Source: Mycoplasma elephantis ATCC 51980
GTDB taxonomy: Bacteria > Bacillota_I > Bacilli_A > Mycoplasmatales > Metamycoplasmataceae
Direction: 5' to 3'
Assembly: GCF_000687815.1 (NCBI RefSeq)
Contig: NZ_JHXU01000010.1
Location: 1-36,689, forward strand
DNA: 36,689 nucleotides
The stretch's first letter is position 1. Each line of letters begins with the position of its first letter. Under the pieces are notes generated by a model that was given only the letters and a program-made list of their open reading frames with translations, was not told the DNA's origin and did no database searches. Position numbers and translations under genes: made by a program. Below, in pieces: positions 18,380 to 27,878 of this stretch.

Positions 18380-20053
18380 TTACCGTTTTTTATCAAGATA
18401 TGAGGCAAGTGCAGCTATTAATAAAACCAATAATATTGCAAAAGGACCTCAATAAATAAAGTATGGAACCTCAAATTTTCCGTCTGGACCCAAAAATTTA
18501 TATAGCACACTATAAGCTGCTATACCAGCAAAAATCAAAACTGTAAATTGAAGAATTCCGGAATTTATAGCTTTTTTCTTTTCTCTTTTTGCATCTTCTA
18601 CTGTAAATTTTGTTTCAAGTGCAGAAATGCAATAATCTAGTTTAAATTCTATTTCCGAATTATCAAAAATATCTTTTTTGAAATTAAATTCGTTTTTATC
18701 ATTTATGAATAAATGAAATTCATTTACCTGGTTTTTATAGTATTTAAAAACAGGAACAATATTTTTTAAACCATAAAAATCATATTGAATGCGAGACAAA
18801 TTATAAACTATTGAATCACAAAGAGCTCTAAATGATTGGATATAGTTATAAAAAACGATAAAATCTTTTATAGTCATTGCTTCTTTTATTCCATCTTTAT
18901 CTTTTTTATCATAATTTAATATACTATATAGATCTTTTTTATCTGTTGCTATATACCCGTCATTCGCTACACACTTAGTGATACGATCATTTGTTTTTGA
19001 TTCTGATTTTTCTTCTTTTTTAAAATTAGCTATTTCATTTCATTTTTCGAAATTAATTATTTTTTTGTAAATTGATGAATTTAAAAAATTATTGTATCCC
19101 AAACGACTTGAATCTTTAGAATCTAAAAAAATTGTATTAACAGAACTCAAACCTTCATAATCTATTTCGGGATAATTATTTGATAAAGATAATAAACGAT
19201 CAATTTTACGAGATGATTTTAGTTTAGTTTTTTCGGTAGCTAATTTTAATTTATTTACATATAACGGTGAATATAATGCGCCTTTTAATCTATTTATAAA
19301 TTTAAGTAAGCTTGTTCTTTTTTTAATAAAAATCAATGAAGAGTAGTCTATATTTTTTTCGTTTCTTGAAATTTCACCATAATTTAAAAACAAGTAATTA
19401 ACATGTTCTTTTATAAAATTTAATTTTGCTAAATCGGATAATTTAGAAAAATCACTTAAAATATCTTCATGTTTAAAAATAACATGAAATTTTCTTAGAA
19501 TGTATAAGCTTTTAAAAAAGATTTTTTCTTCATCATTTGATATTAAATCATTAATAGAATACATATAATTAAAATTTAAAATACCTGTGTCATATAATGA
19601 ATAAAAACAATTTGATTCCTTTTGATTTTTATCTCAAATATTTACCATTAGCTCTTCAAAATCAAAATTTGTTTTTTTCACTCTTTCGGCAAAGTCATTA
19701 GAATCATAGTAATTAAATTTATTTTTTAGATTGTATTCCAAAAATAAGTTTTCTTCTTGTTTCATTTCCATTTTTAAAAATTTACTTATTTTCTTAAAGT
19801 TGTCATTGGTTTTATTGTTTTTAGATTGAAATGGTAGGTTTAAGAATTTGCCCAAATCTACAGGAATAATATTCAAAATTTGCGTATCTTTAATATGACG
19901 TATTTGATTATTAAATCAATCGCAAAATTTATCAAAATTACCTCAATCAATTTCAGAAAAATCAGAGTTTTTTAACGCTTGTTTTTTTTTCTTATTTTTT
20001 TGTCTTTTATATTCTCATATTATCTTTCAAGGTATAAATTTTTTATTTTCCAT
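18380..20053 (-). CDS. Protein of unknown function, 557 residues, with two C-terminal membrane helices
   Basis: One long frame with TGA as Trp (at least seven TGA, no TGG seen) runs from ATG at 20051-20053 to TAA at 18380. I do not recognise a family. It has a long, Lys/Asn-rich, probably cytoplasmic region (1-490) with no signal peptide, then a charged helical lead-in (EIEFKLDYCISALETKF, AKREKKKA). Two hydrophobic segments follow, at about 497-519 and 531-551, joined by a short loop (LGPDGKFEVPYF), and the end is basic (DKKR). The layout recalls CorA-type 2-TM-GxN channels, but the GMN motif is absent. A good -35/-10 pair lies immediately upstream. It is separated from recA by 79 bases. Confidence 0.8.
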
Positions 20054-20061
20054 AATAGTTT

Positions 20062-20091
20062 ATTATAAGTTATTTAGTAATATAGTTTCAA
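20062..20091 (-). promoter_or_regulatory. Promoter of the 557-residue gene, likely leaderless
   Basis: On the minus strand, TTGAAA (20086-20091) and TATAAT (20062-20067) are separated by 18 bases, the best consensus match in the window. The -10 box ends only eight bases before the ATG at 20053, and no Shine-Dalgarno sequence fits between. The transcript should therefore begin at or within two or three bases of the start codon. Confidence 0.65.
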
Positions 20092-20194
20092 AAAATAAAA
20101 AGAATTTATTTATCATTTTTTGTTTTTAATTGTTTAAAAATATTCATTTTTCAAAGAATTTATTTATTTTTTGATTCAAAAAATTATCTTATTC

Positions 20195-20252
20195 TTAACA
20201 TAAATAACTTATTAATAATTAATATGTTAAAATTATAGAGATTATTTATAAT
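20195..20252 (+). promoter_or_regulatory. Probable rpsB promoter with an upstream inverted repeat
   Basis: TATAAT at 20247-20252 is a good -10 box; transcription would start near 20259, giving an 86-base leader. The -35 region is weak. Just upstream, TTAACATA (20195-20202) and TATGTTAA (20223-20230) form an exact inverted repeat. The rest of the 291-base gap (20054-20344) is very AT-rich, with a 15-base direct repeat (AAAGAATTTATTTAT at 20099-20113 and 20153-20167). I saw no gene or structural RNA in it. Confidence 0.45.
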
Positions 20253-20271
20253 CAAACACTAATATGAATTT

Positions 20272-20301
20272 CATAAGTGTGCTTTGAGAAAAAGTCTTAT
20301 G
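20272..20301 (+). promoter_or_regulatory. Hairpin in the rpsB leader
   Basis: CATAAG (20272-20277) pairs with CTTATG (20296-20301), and an inner CTTT/AAAG stem closes a GAGA-type loop. The element lies 43 bases upstream of the rpsB start and downstream of the predicted promoter, so it is in the mRNA. In E. coli and relatives, S2 represses its own rpsB-tsf operon through a structured leader; a comparable role here is inference. Confidence 0.45.
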
Positions 20302-20344
20302 TTTCGAAATATTAGGAAGTAAAACAAAAAAAGGAATTAAATTT

Positions 20345-21403
20345 ATGGAAAAAATAGAACAAGAAAAGAAAGAAAAAAAACTTTCTACCGATAAACCAAA
20401 AAGAGTTAAAAAAGAGGAAAAAGTAACTGATGCAACTTTAAAAAATACTAGTGAAAAAAGAAGAAAATTAGTTACAGAACCAACAGAAAAAACAAAATTA
20501 GAAAACACAGAAAAAAATGTACAAAAAGAAAATTCAACTGAGTCTTCTAAACCAATAGTTTCAAAAGATAAATTATTAGAATCAGGAGCATACTTCGGAC
20601 ACAAAACATCATTTAGAAACCCTAATATGCAACAATATATTCACATGTCTAAATTTGGAACACATATTATTGATTTAGTTAAAACAACTTTAGCACTTGA
20701 ATTTGCTTATAGAATAATTAATAAGGCTGCGCAAAAAAATGCTTCATTTATATTTGTTGGAACAAAAAGCCAAGCTAAAAAAGTAACACAAGAACAAGCT
20801 ATTAGAACAAATTCATTTTATGTTACAGAAAGATGGTTAGGCGGAACATTTACAAACCATAACGAGATTTTCAAAAGAGTTGGATACTTAGAAAAATTAG
20901 AAGAACTTGAACAAAATGGATTTGCTGGTTACACCAAAAAAGAAGCTCTTGACAAAACTAAGGAATTAGAAAAATTAAAATTAAATCTTACAGGTATAAG
21001 AAAAATGAAGTACTTACCTCATTTCATGATTATTGCCGATCCGCTTGAAAACAAAAATGCTATTAGAGAAGCAAGACAAAAAGGTATAAAAATAATTGGT
21101 ATCTCTGACACAAACTTTGATCCAAACTTGATTGATATACCTATACCAGCAAATGATGACTCATCAAAAACAATTCAATTAATAATTACAATATTGGCTG
21201 ACGCTATAGCAACCGCTCAAGGTCAAAAAGCTAAATTTGCTTATGAACCAGATGAAAATATTGTTTTTGATGTTGAAGAAGAAAAAGAAAATAAAGATAA
21301 AAAACCTTTTGTTAAAAAACCATTTGTTTCAAATCAAAAACAATCAAGTAATTGAAAAGTAAGTCGTCAACCTAAAACACAACAAGAAAAAGAGGTAAAA
21401 TAA
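20345..21403 (+). CDS. rpsB: 30S ribosomal protein S2 with a long N-terminal extension
   Basis: The product is 352 residues when TGA at 21353-21355 is Trp. The S2 domain starts near residue 71 (IVSKDKLLESGAYFGHKTSF) and contains RWLGGTFTNH, MKYLPHFMIIADPLENKNAI and the conserved DTNFDPNLIDIPIPANDDS. Residues 1-70 form a Lys/Glu/Thr-rich extension, and the C-terminus after about 315 is also charged. AAGGA nine bases upstream of ATG supports this start. The stop overlaps the tsf ATG (TAATG), the conserved rpsB-tsf operon. Confidence 0.95.
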
Positions 21404-22281
21404 TGGCCGACAATAAATTAGAACTTATTAAAAAAATTAGAGAAATTACTGATGCTCCAATGTTAGATTGCAAAAAATCACTTGAAGAATCTGGTTGAGA
21501 TTTAGATAAAGCAATTCAATGATTAAATGAAAATAAATTAAAAAAAGCTGCTAAAAAATCAACAAGAATAGCTGCTGAAGGAATAGTTAAATTTATTAAA
21601 AATAATAAATATGCTGTTCTCTATGAATTAAATAGTGAAACAGACTTTGTTGTTCAAAACCAAAAATTTATTGATTTAAGTAAAAAAATCGAAGAATTGT
21701 TACTATCAAATAAATTTAATAATGAAGAAGAATTAGAAAAAATAAAAACAAAAGATAATAAAAACATTAAACTTTTATGTGACGAAGCAACAGGTGTTAT
21801 TGGTGAAAAAATAGCTTTACGTAGAGCTGTTCAATTACCGGTAAATAATAAATTGGTAGTTGGGTATACTCACAATAATAATAAAATAGCGGTTATTGTT
21901 GTAGGTGAGGGTCAAAACGAAACAATTTTAAGAAATGTTGGTATGCAAGTAGCTGCTATGAATCCGCAATATGCATTAGTAAAAGATGTTCCAAATGAAC
22001 AAATTAAAAAAATGGAAACAGAATTCAAAAAAGATCCTTCATTAGCTAAAAAACCTGAAAAAATTCAAGAAAAAATTATTGAAGGAAAAATAAATAAAGA
22101 ATTATCTGAATTCGTTTTAGAAAAACAAGCATTCGTAATGGAATCAGGAATGAGTGTAGAACAATATCTAAAACAAAACAATACGGTTCTTATTAGTTTT
22201 ATTCGTTATGAATTAGCCGAAGGGGTTGAAAAACAAGTAGTTAATTTCGCTGATGAAGTTGCTGCGCAAATGAAAAAATAA
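21403..22281 (+). CDS. tsf: Translation elongation factor Ts
   Basis: The gene encodes 292 residues. They start MADNKLELIKKIREITDAPM, followed by the UBA-like N-terminal helices (LDCKKSLEESGWDLDKAIQW, both Trp as TGA). The core motif ELNSETDFVVQN contacts EF-Tu and displaces Mg-GDP. The dimerisation region follows. EF-Ts is the nucleotide-exchange factor for EF-Tu. Translation is probably coupled to rpsB through the one-base overlap, and a terminator hairpin begins at the stop codon. Confidence 0.96.
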
Positions 22282-22306
22282 AAAAATCTGGTTAACAGAT
22301 TTTTTT
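22281..22306. terminator. Bidirectional terminator between tsf and yidC
   Basis: AAAAAATCTG at 22281-22290 is an exact complement of CAGATTTTTT at 22296-22305, with the loop GTTAA. Both strands end in T runs. It begins at the last base of the tsf stop and reaches the yidC stop, so the two convergent genes share it. Confidence 0.85.
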
Positions 22307-24281
22307 ATATTGCACTTTCTTGCTTAATAAGTTTTTTCTTTTCTTGACGTTCGCGGTATCATTTTGAAACAAGTATTTTATGAACAACATATGTTTGAAT
22401 TAATGATCATACACCACCAACCATTCAGTATACTTGAACACCAGCGGTTAACATGACAGTAAATATTATAAATACAATAATAATAATATTTTGTGTTTTA
22501 TTTTGTTTTTTCATTGTTGCTTTTTCAATAGCATTCGTTCTTTCTTTTAACCTTTTATTTGAAAGAATCCTAGGTAATAATTGAGATGCTATTTGAATTG
22601 CAATCGTAACTATTAAAATTGGTAAATAAGCAAATTGCCCACCAAATAATTCATGTCACGATGTACTTGAATAATTTATACCAAGTCATGTTGTCGATTT
22701 CATTGATGGCATAGCTTGAATTATTTTTCACATAGCAATGAATATAGGTGTTGAAATAATTATATTAATAAAGGGATCTAATAAATTAATTCCATTTTTG
22801 CGGTAAAGTTGTTGGATTTCCATTCTTTTACGGTTTTCCATCATTTTATTACCTTTATAATTAATATATTTAGCTTCTATTTTTGCTTTTTGAGCATTTA
22901 GATTTTGTTGTTTTTGAGCAGTAAATAAGGACTTATAAGTAAACGCTAAAGAAATTAAACGAGTAATAACAATAGCTATAATAATAATAATTAAACTTTC
23001 TCAACCATGCATTTCTGGCATAGCATCGCTTATAGCTATCATGAGTGATGCAAGAGGTCAAACAACCATTCCATAAAATGGACCAAGTTTTCATGCATCA
23101 CCCCAATTTGTTAAAGGATCTTGATTATTGTATGATGCGAAAAGTAAACTTTCAACTGAATTACCTTTAGCGCTATCATTACTTTTTAAATTAGTTTCTC
23201 CACCAAATTCTATTTGATTATTATATCTATTAATAGAAAACTTACACATTAACATATAATTTTTAATAACACGGTCATATGATTCAAGTAATGTTTTTTC
23301 ATCATTTGTTAAATCCCTATTTATTGGTTTATATGTGCCATCCGATTGTTTTATTGCAATTCTTTTTAAAAATGAGTTTATATCGGCATCATGTGTTTTA
23401 TTAAGAAGTTCTTTAAAATTATCTTTTCTATCTTCGATTAAAAGATCATCATTATTCGCAAAAAATGTTTTATTATAAAGAGTTTGCAAAACATCCCTAG
23501 CAAACTTAGCATTATTGTTGATAGAGTCATCACTAACATTACTGATTTCAGCGAAATTTATTGCCGTTAATTTATTAGGGTTAGAAGAATCAAATGAATA
23601 TCCCATATATTGAACTTCTTCATTGTTAGATGTATAACTTTTTGTTTGTTTTATATCTGGTTCAAAATTTAATGCTCCCGTTGCCCCAACGATTGGTATA
23701 CCATTAACTTTTTCTTGAATAAATCTTGGCATTGGAACTAGGATATTTGAAAAATCATTAACTATAGAATATTTTTTTTGTTTTTCATTTTTATACAAAT
23801 ATTTTCCATTTTTGTTGTAAATATCATCAACACTTTTTTGCATACCTTTTTTATAAAAAGTTAAAGATGATGAGTTGTAGTGTCCATAAATTTCTTCATT
23901 ATTTTGGGGTGTAAATCCTAAGTCCTTGTTTGTTTGTTCGCGAAGTTTTACAATTACGTCTTCATTATTTAAATATTTATTCCCATCAATTTTTTTATAA
24001 AAATTATCATTATTGTCATATTTCATAACGGTTACTGTAGGGGTAATTTTATTTTTTGATAAATAAAATTCCTGTCCACTACCTGAAATTGAGTCAGTTT
24101 TAAAAATAAACGTTTGAATGCACCCCGTAGTTGTTATAGTAAAAAGCAAGAAATAAATCATTGCTTTCAAAATTTTTCAAATTAGTTTTCAGGTTTTTTT
24201 AGGGTTATATTTTTTATTTTTTTCGCCACTTGTGTTATTTGAAAAATAATCTAAATGACTTGATCGATGTTGATTACCCAT
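22305..24281 (-). CDS. yidC: Membrane protein insertase YidC
   Basis: The frame gives 658 residues with many TGA as Trp. An N-terminal hydrophobic segment (about 38-60) contains TTTGC at residues 50-54, a possible lipobox. A large extracellular region follows (about 60-395). The conserved insertase domain begins near 397 (WKLGPFYGMVVWPLASLMIA) and includes VITRLISLAF, whose Arg sits in the hydrophilic groove, and several further helices. The C-terminus is basic (RERQEKKKLIKQ). The start overlaps rnpA by eight bases, in the rpmH-rnpA-yidC order seen across bacteria. Mollicute YidC proteins commonly have large ectodomains. Confidence 0.94.
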
Positions 24282-24600
24282 GTTTTTTGACCTTTCCAAA
24301 CAATTTTTTAATCGATTCTAACTTAGATTTAAAATCCAATTCTAAAAATTGTTTTCTAATAATAATTACAAAATGGTAAGTAAATTCAAAAACATTTAAA
24401 TTCGCAATAATGCTACGAACTTGTCTTCTTAAATAGTTTCTTTTTACCGCATTCGCAAATTTCTTAGGAATTGATATACCTATTTTAAATTCATTTGCTT
24501 TTTTAAAATACAAAATTAGTTCTTTATTAAGAACTTGGTTTTTCTGTTCAATAATTTGTTGGAATTCCCAATTCTTTCGTATTCTATATTTTTTATTCAT
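24274..24600 (-). CDS. rnpA: Ribonuclease P protein component
   Basis: The protein is 108 residues, [20 protein letters not shown] onward, with the diagnostic basic motif KRNYLRRQVR that binds the catalytic RNA. It processes the 5' ends of pre-tRNAs together with the P RNA, which is not in this window. The ATG shares one base with the rpmH stop (TAATG), and the 3' end overlaps yidC by eight bases, so all three are probably one transcript. Confidence 0.95.
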   Translation of the reverse strand: MNKKYRIRKNWEFQQIIEQKNQVLNKELILYFKKANEFKIGISIPKKFANAVKRNYLRRQVRSIIANLNVFEFTYHFVIIIRKQFLELDFKSKLESIKKLFGKVKKHG

Positions 24601-24743
24601 TATTTATCAGAAACAGTAAGTTGCGCTCTTCCTTTAGCACGACGTGCTGCTAAAACTTTTCTTCCACCAGCTGTCGCCATTCTTTCACGAAATCCATGAG
24701 TTTTTATGTGTTTGATTTTGTTTGGTTGATATGTTCTTTTCAT
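24600..24743 (-). CDS. rpmH: 50S ribosomal protein L34
   Basis: This small gene encodes 47 residues: [20 protein letters not shown], then [20 protein letters not shown] and a short tail. The sequence matches L34 along its whole length. It precedes rnpA with a one-base overlap. In many bacteria rpmH lies beside dnaA and the origin; here the gene upstream is a dps-like gene instead. Confidence 0.96.
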   Translation of the reverse strand: MKRTYQPNKIKHIKTHGFRERMATAGGRKVLAARRAKGRAQLTVSDK

Positions 24744-24758
24744 ATTTTCCTTTCTTCT

Positions 24759-25181
24759 TTAAATTTCTTCAGCATCAGTAATAACTGATTCAAATTGTCA
24801 TCTTGCTTTTAAAATTCATTTATTTAATTCATCAATAATTGGTTGACTTAACATGTCTCATTTGTTTGTGGTTGTAAAATCTAAAAGTTTTTCAAAATCG
24901 TCAACAATAACTGATGCTATAAATAACGAATCATATCTTTTGGCTTCAATTTGAGCAATAATCGATAATGATTTTAATGTATTTAAATCACATGTTGCAA
25001 TTTCATTTAATTGCACTATTAGTTCAGCAACATCATCAATTGACTTATGGCACAAATCAATTAATTCCCCCAACTTGTCATGAGTTTGAAAATGATCATA
25101 GCCTACAACATGTCAATGAAAATTTTTTAGTTTGTGAGCCATAATTTCTAAACTAGCATGTAGTTTTAACAAATTATTCAT
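24759..25181 (-). CDS. Dps/ferritin-like iron-storage protein
   Basis: The 140 residues are given by the ATG at 25179-25181, with a GGAGG site upstream and several TGA as Trp. The Dps ferroxidase ligands are at the family spacing: H22 (in NFHWHVVG), H34, D49 and E53 (in SIDDVAE), that is 12, 15 and 4 residues apart. Dps proteins form 12-subunit cages that oxidise and store iron and protect DNA from peroxide. The gene ends 15 bases before rpmH, and no terminator is seen between them, so read-through into rpmH-rnpA-yidC is likely. Confidence 0.88.
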
Positions 25182-25225
25182 GTTTTCCTCCTTTTAAAAA
25201 TAGTTTAAATAAATATATAATTACT

Positions 25226-25233
25226 ATTATAAT
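25226..25233. promoter_or_regulatory. Overlapping divergent promoters for dps and serS
   Basis: TATAAT occurs on the plus strand at 25228-25233 and on the minus strand at 25226-25231, so the two -10 boxes almost coincide. Each gene has a GGAGG-type ribosome-binding site (dps at 25187-25191, serS at 25252-25256). The -35 regions are weak. The whole intergenic region is 78 bases and has no room for a T-box leader. Confidence 0.55.
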
Positions 25234-25259
25234 ATAAAATAAATTATATTTGGAGGAAA

Positions 25260-26528
25260 ATGTTAGATATTAAATTTATAATAGATAACCAAGAATATGT
25301 AAAAGAAAAACTCTCTCAAAGAGGGTTTGATGTAAGTATTATTGATGAATTATCACTAAAAGCTAAAGAGCTTGGAAAAGTAATGTTTTCAAATCAAGAA
25401 ATGCAATCAAAAATTAAGGCATTATCATCTGATATTGCTAAAAATAAAAATGATAAAAAAATTGTTGAAGACATTAAAAATCAAATAACAGAAATCAAAA
25501 ATAATCAACAAAAATTAAAGAAAAAAGAAGATGAATTAAATGAATTTGTAAAATATAATTTAGAGAGAATACCAAACATTCCACTTGATGAGGTACCTGT
25601 AGGTAAGGATGAAAATAATAATGTTGTAATTGCCGAACATTCGAAACTTGGGAAAGGTCTAGTAAATCAACCAATTTCTCATGATACATTGGGAGCAGAA
25701 TTTGAAATTTTTGATATTCCTAGAGCAGTAAAACTTTCTGGTTCTAGATTTGTTTTATTTAAAAAAGATGGTGCAAAACTAATAAGAGCGATACAAAATT
25801 TTATGTTAGATGAACATATTAAACGTGGTTATATAGAATATAACACTCCTGTTTTAGTTAAAGAAAATATAATGTATGGAACAGGTCAATTACCAAAATT
25901 TGAAGAAGATCTTTTTAAACTAACAAACAATTTATATTTAATTTCAACGGCTGAAGTAAGTCTCACAAATATTTTTAATAATGAAATAGTAGATTTAACA
26001 AATCCAATAAAACTTACAGCTTTTACAGAATGTTTTAGGTCAGAAGCTGGAAGTGGTGGCAAAGATACGAAAGGTATTATTAGAAGCCATCAATTTAAAA
26101 AGGTTGAGCTTGTAAAAATTGTAAAAGAAGAAGATTCAAAGAAAGAATTTGAACTTCTTTTATCGGATGCAAAAAATATACTAGAAAAATTGGAACTTCC
26201 ATTTCGCGAAGTTATTCTTTGTACAGGTGATTTAGGGTTTAGTTCACAAAAAACAATAGATTTAGAAGTTTGAATGCCAAGCGAATTTAAATATCGTGAA
26301 ATATCAAGCGTTTCAACTTTTGGCGATTTTCAAGGTAGAAGAGCAATGATTCGTTACAAAGACAATGACGGAAATAACAAATATGCATACACAATTAATG
26401 GTTCTGGTTTAGCTATAGATAGATTAATTGCAGCAATTATTGAAAACAACTATGATGAAAAGAATAATTTAATCACAATACCAAAAGCATTATGGAGTTA
26501 TTTTGGTAAAAAAACAATAACAAAATAA
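25260..26528 (+). CDS. serS: Serine-tRNA ligase
   Basis: The enzyme is 422 residues when TGA at 26271-26273 is Trp. The N-terminal coiled-coil arm, which holds the long variable arm of tRNA-Ser, covers roughly residues 25-105. Class II motif 2 is visible as [20 protein letters not shown] and motif 3 as [18 protein letters not shown]. It charges tRNA-Ser with serine. A strong GGAGG precedes the ATG by four bases. It heads a serS-deoC-upp unit. Confidence 0.96.
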
Positions 26529-26553
26529 TAAAATATTATAAAAAGGAGTAAAA

Positions 26554-27225
26554 ATGACAAAAAAAGAAATGGCAAGAATGATTGACCACACATATTTAAA
26601 ACCAGAAGGTACAAAAAAAGAAATTGATAAATTAATAGATGAAGCTATAAAATATGACTTTAAAACAGTTTGTGTTAATTCTTCATGAGTTAAATATGTT
26701 AAAACAAAACTTGAAAAAACAAATACTGGAATTACAAGTGTAATTGGTTTTCCATTGGGTGCGGGAATAACACAATCGAAAGCACAAGAAGCAAAATTAG
26801 CAATTTCTCATGGCGCTGATGAAATAGATATGGTTATAAATATTGGTAAATTAAAGGAAAAAGAATACGAATATGTTCTTAATGATATAAAAGCAGTAAA
26901 AAAAGAGTGTGGAAAACATATATTAAAAGTTATTGTTGAAACCGCATTATTAACAAGCGAAGAAATTATTAGGGCAACAGAAATTGTTCTTAATTCGGGG
27001 GCGGAATTTGTTAAGACATCAACAGGTTTCTCATATCGCGGAGCTTCTCTTGATGATGTTAAACTTATGTACTCGATTACTCAAGGAAAAATACAAATTA
27101 AAGCTGCTGGAGGAATTTCAAATTCTAGCAACCTAGAAGCAATGTATAAAGCTGGCGCAACAAGATTTGGAACATCTCGTTCTGTTGCTATTTTGGAAGG
27201 TTTAGAAAGTAAAGAAGGTTATTAA
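26554..27225 (+). CDS. deoC: Deoxyribose-phosphate aldolase
   Basis: The 223-residue protein starts at the ATG at 26554, behind an AAGGAG site; one TGA is Trp (NSSWVKYVK). The Schiff-base lysine is K154 in [10 protein letters not shown], with the partner residues D92 (EIDMVINIG) and K183 (QIKAAGG). It cleaves 2-deoxyribose-5-phosphate to glyceraldehyde-3-phosphate and acetaldehyde, which lets the cell use deoxynucleosides as a carbon source. The stop overlaps the upp ATG (TAATG), so both salvage genes are coupled. Confidence 0.96.
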
Positions 27226-27851
27226 TGCTTAAAATAATAAACCATCCTCTAATAGATATCAAATTAACAGTAATGCGCGATAAAAACACAGATCATACAT
27301 TATTTAGGAAAAATTTAAATGAAATAGCTTCATTAATGGTATATGAAATCTTAAGAAATTACAAAACAAAGGTAAAAGAAATCTCAACTCCTATAATAGA
27401 TAATTTTAATGGTTCAACATTTGATAAAGAAATTGTTATAGTTCCTATATTAAGAGCTGGTTTAGGAATGACTCAAGGAATTTTAGATCTTGTTCCTCAA
27501 GCAAAAACTGGACACATCGGGCTTTATAGAGATGAAAAGACGTTTAAACCACAAACATATTTCTACAAAATGCCTTCTGTTCCAAAAGATAGTTACATAA
27601 TTGTTGTTGATCCAATGTTGGCAACAGGTAATAGCGCTATAGATTCTATTGAGAAATTAAAAAGAGATGGATTTGAAAATATTGAACTTGTTTGTTTGGT
27701 TGGTGCTCCTGAAGGTGTGAAAAAGATACAAGATAAATATGGAAAAAATTTAAATATTTATCTTGCTGCAATGGATGAGAAATTAAACGAAAATAACTAT
27801 ATTGTTCCAGGATTGGGTGATGCTGGAGATAGAATATTTGGTACAAAATAA
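27225..27851 (+). CDS. upp: Uracil phosphoribosyltransferase
   Basis: The gene encodes 208 residues, the standard length. The PRPP-binding loop is VVDPMLATGNSA and the uracil-binding region near the C-terminus is PGLGDAGDRIFGTK. The segment VPILRAGLGMTQGILDLVP is also typical. It makes UMP from uracil and PRPP, important in organisms without pyrimidine synthesis. It shares one base with the deoC stop, and a terminator follows at once. Confidence 0.97.
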   Translation: MLKIINHPLIDIKLTVMRDKNTDHTLFRKNLNEIASLMVYEILRNYKTKVKEISTPIIDNFNGSTFDKEIVIVPILRAGLGMTQGILDLVPQAKTGHIGLYRDEKTFKPQTYFYKMPSVPKDSYIIVVDPMLATGNSAIDSIEKLKRDGFENIELVCLVGAPEGVKKIQDKYGKNLNIYLAAMDEKLNENNYIVPGLGDAGDRIFGTK

Positions 27852-27875
27852 AAAATCAACTAAATGTTGATTTTT
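27851..27875. terminator. Bidirectional terminator between upp and ksgA
   Basis: AAAAATCAAC (27851-27860) pairs exactly with GTTGATTTTT (27866-27875) around the loop TAAAT. T runs follow on both strands. It starts at the upp stop and ends three bases before the ksgA stop, so it serves both convergent units. Confidence 0.85.
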
Positions 27876-27878
27876 TAT

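Noticed and set aside
20099-20167. 15-base direct repeat as a mobile-element or attachment-site trace
   Set aside because: The repeat is AT-only apart from one G, lies in very AT-rich DNA, and no integrase or inserted gene is nearby; chance similarity is likely.
20242-20604. Open frame on the minus strand antisense to the start of rpsB
   Set aside because: It mirrors the Lys/Glu-rich codons of the S2 extension, has no ribosome-binding site and matches no family; the plus-strand frame is clearly rpsB.
24600-25259. Replication origin next to rpmH
   Set aside because: No dnaA gene and no cluster of DnaA-box-like sequences was seen; the adjoining gene is dps-like.
25182-25259. T-box riboswitch before serS
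   Set aside because: The intergenic region is only 78 bases and contains overlapping promoters; there is no room for a T-box structure. The same holds upstream of lysS.
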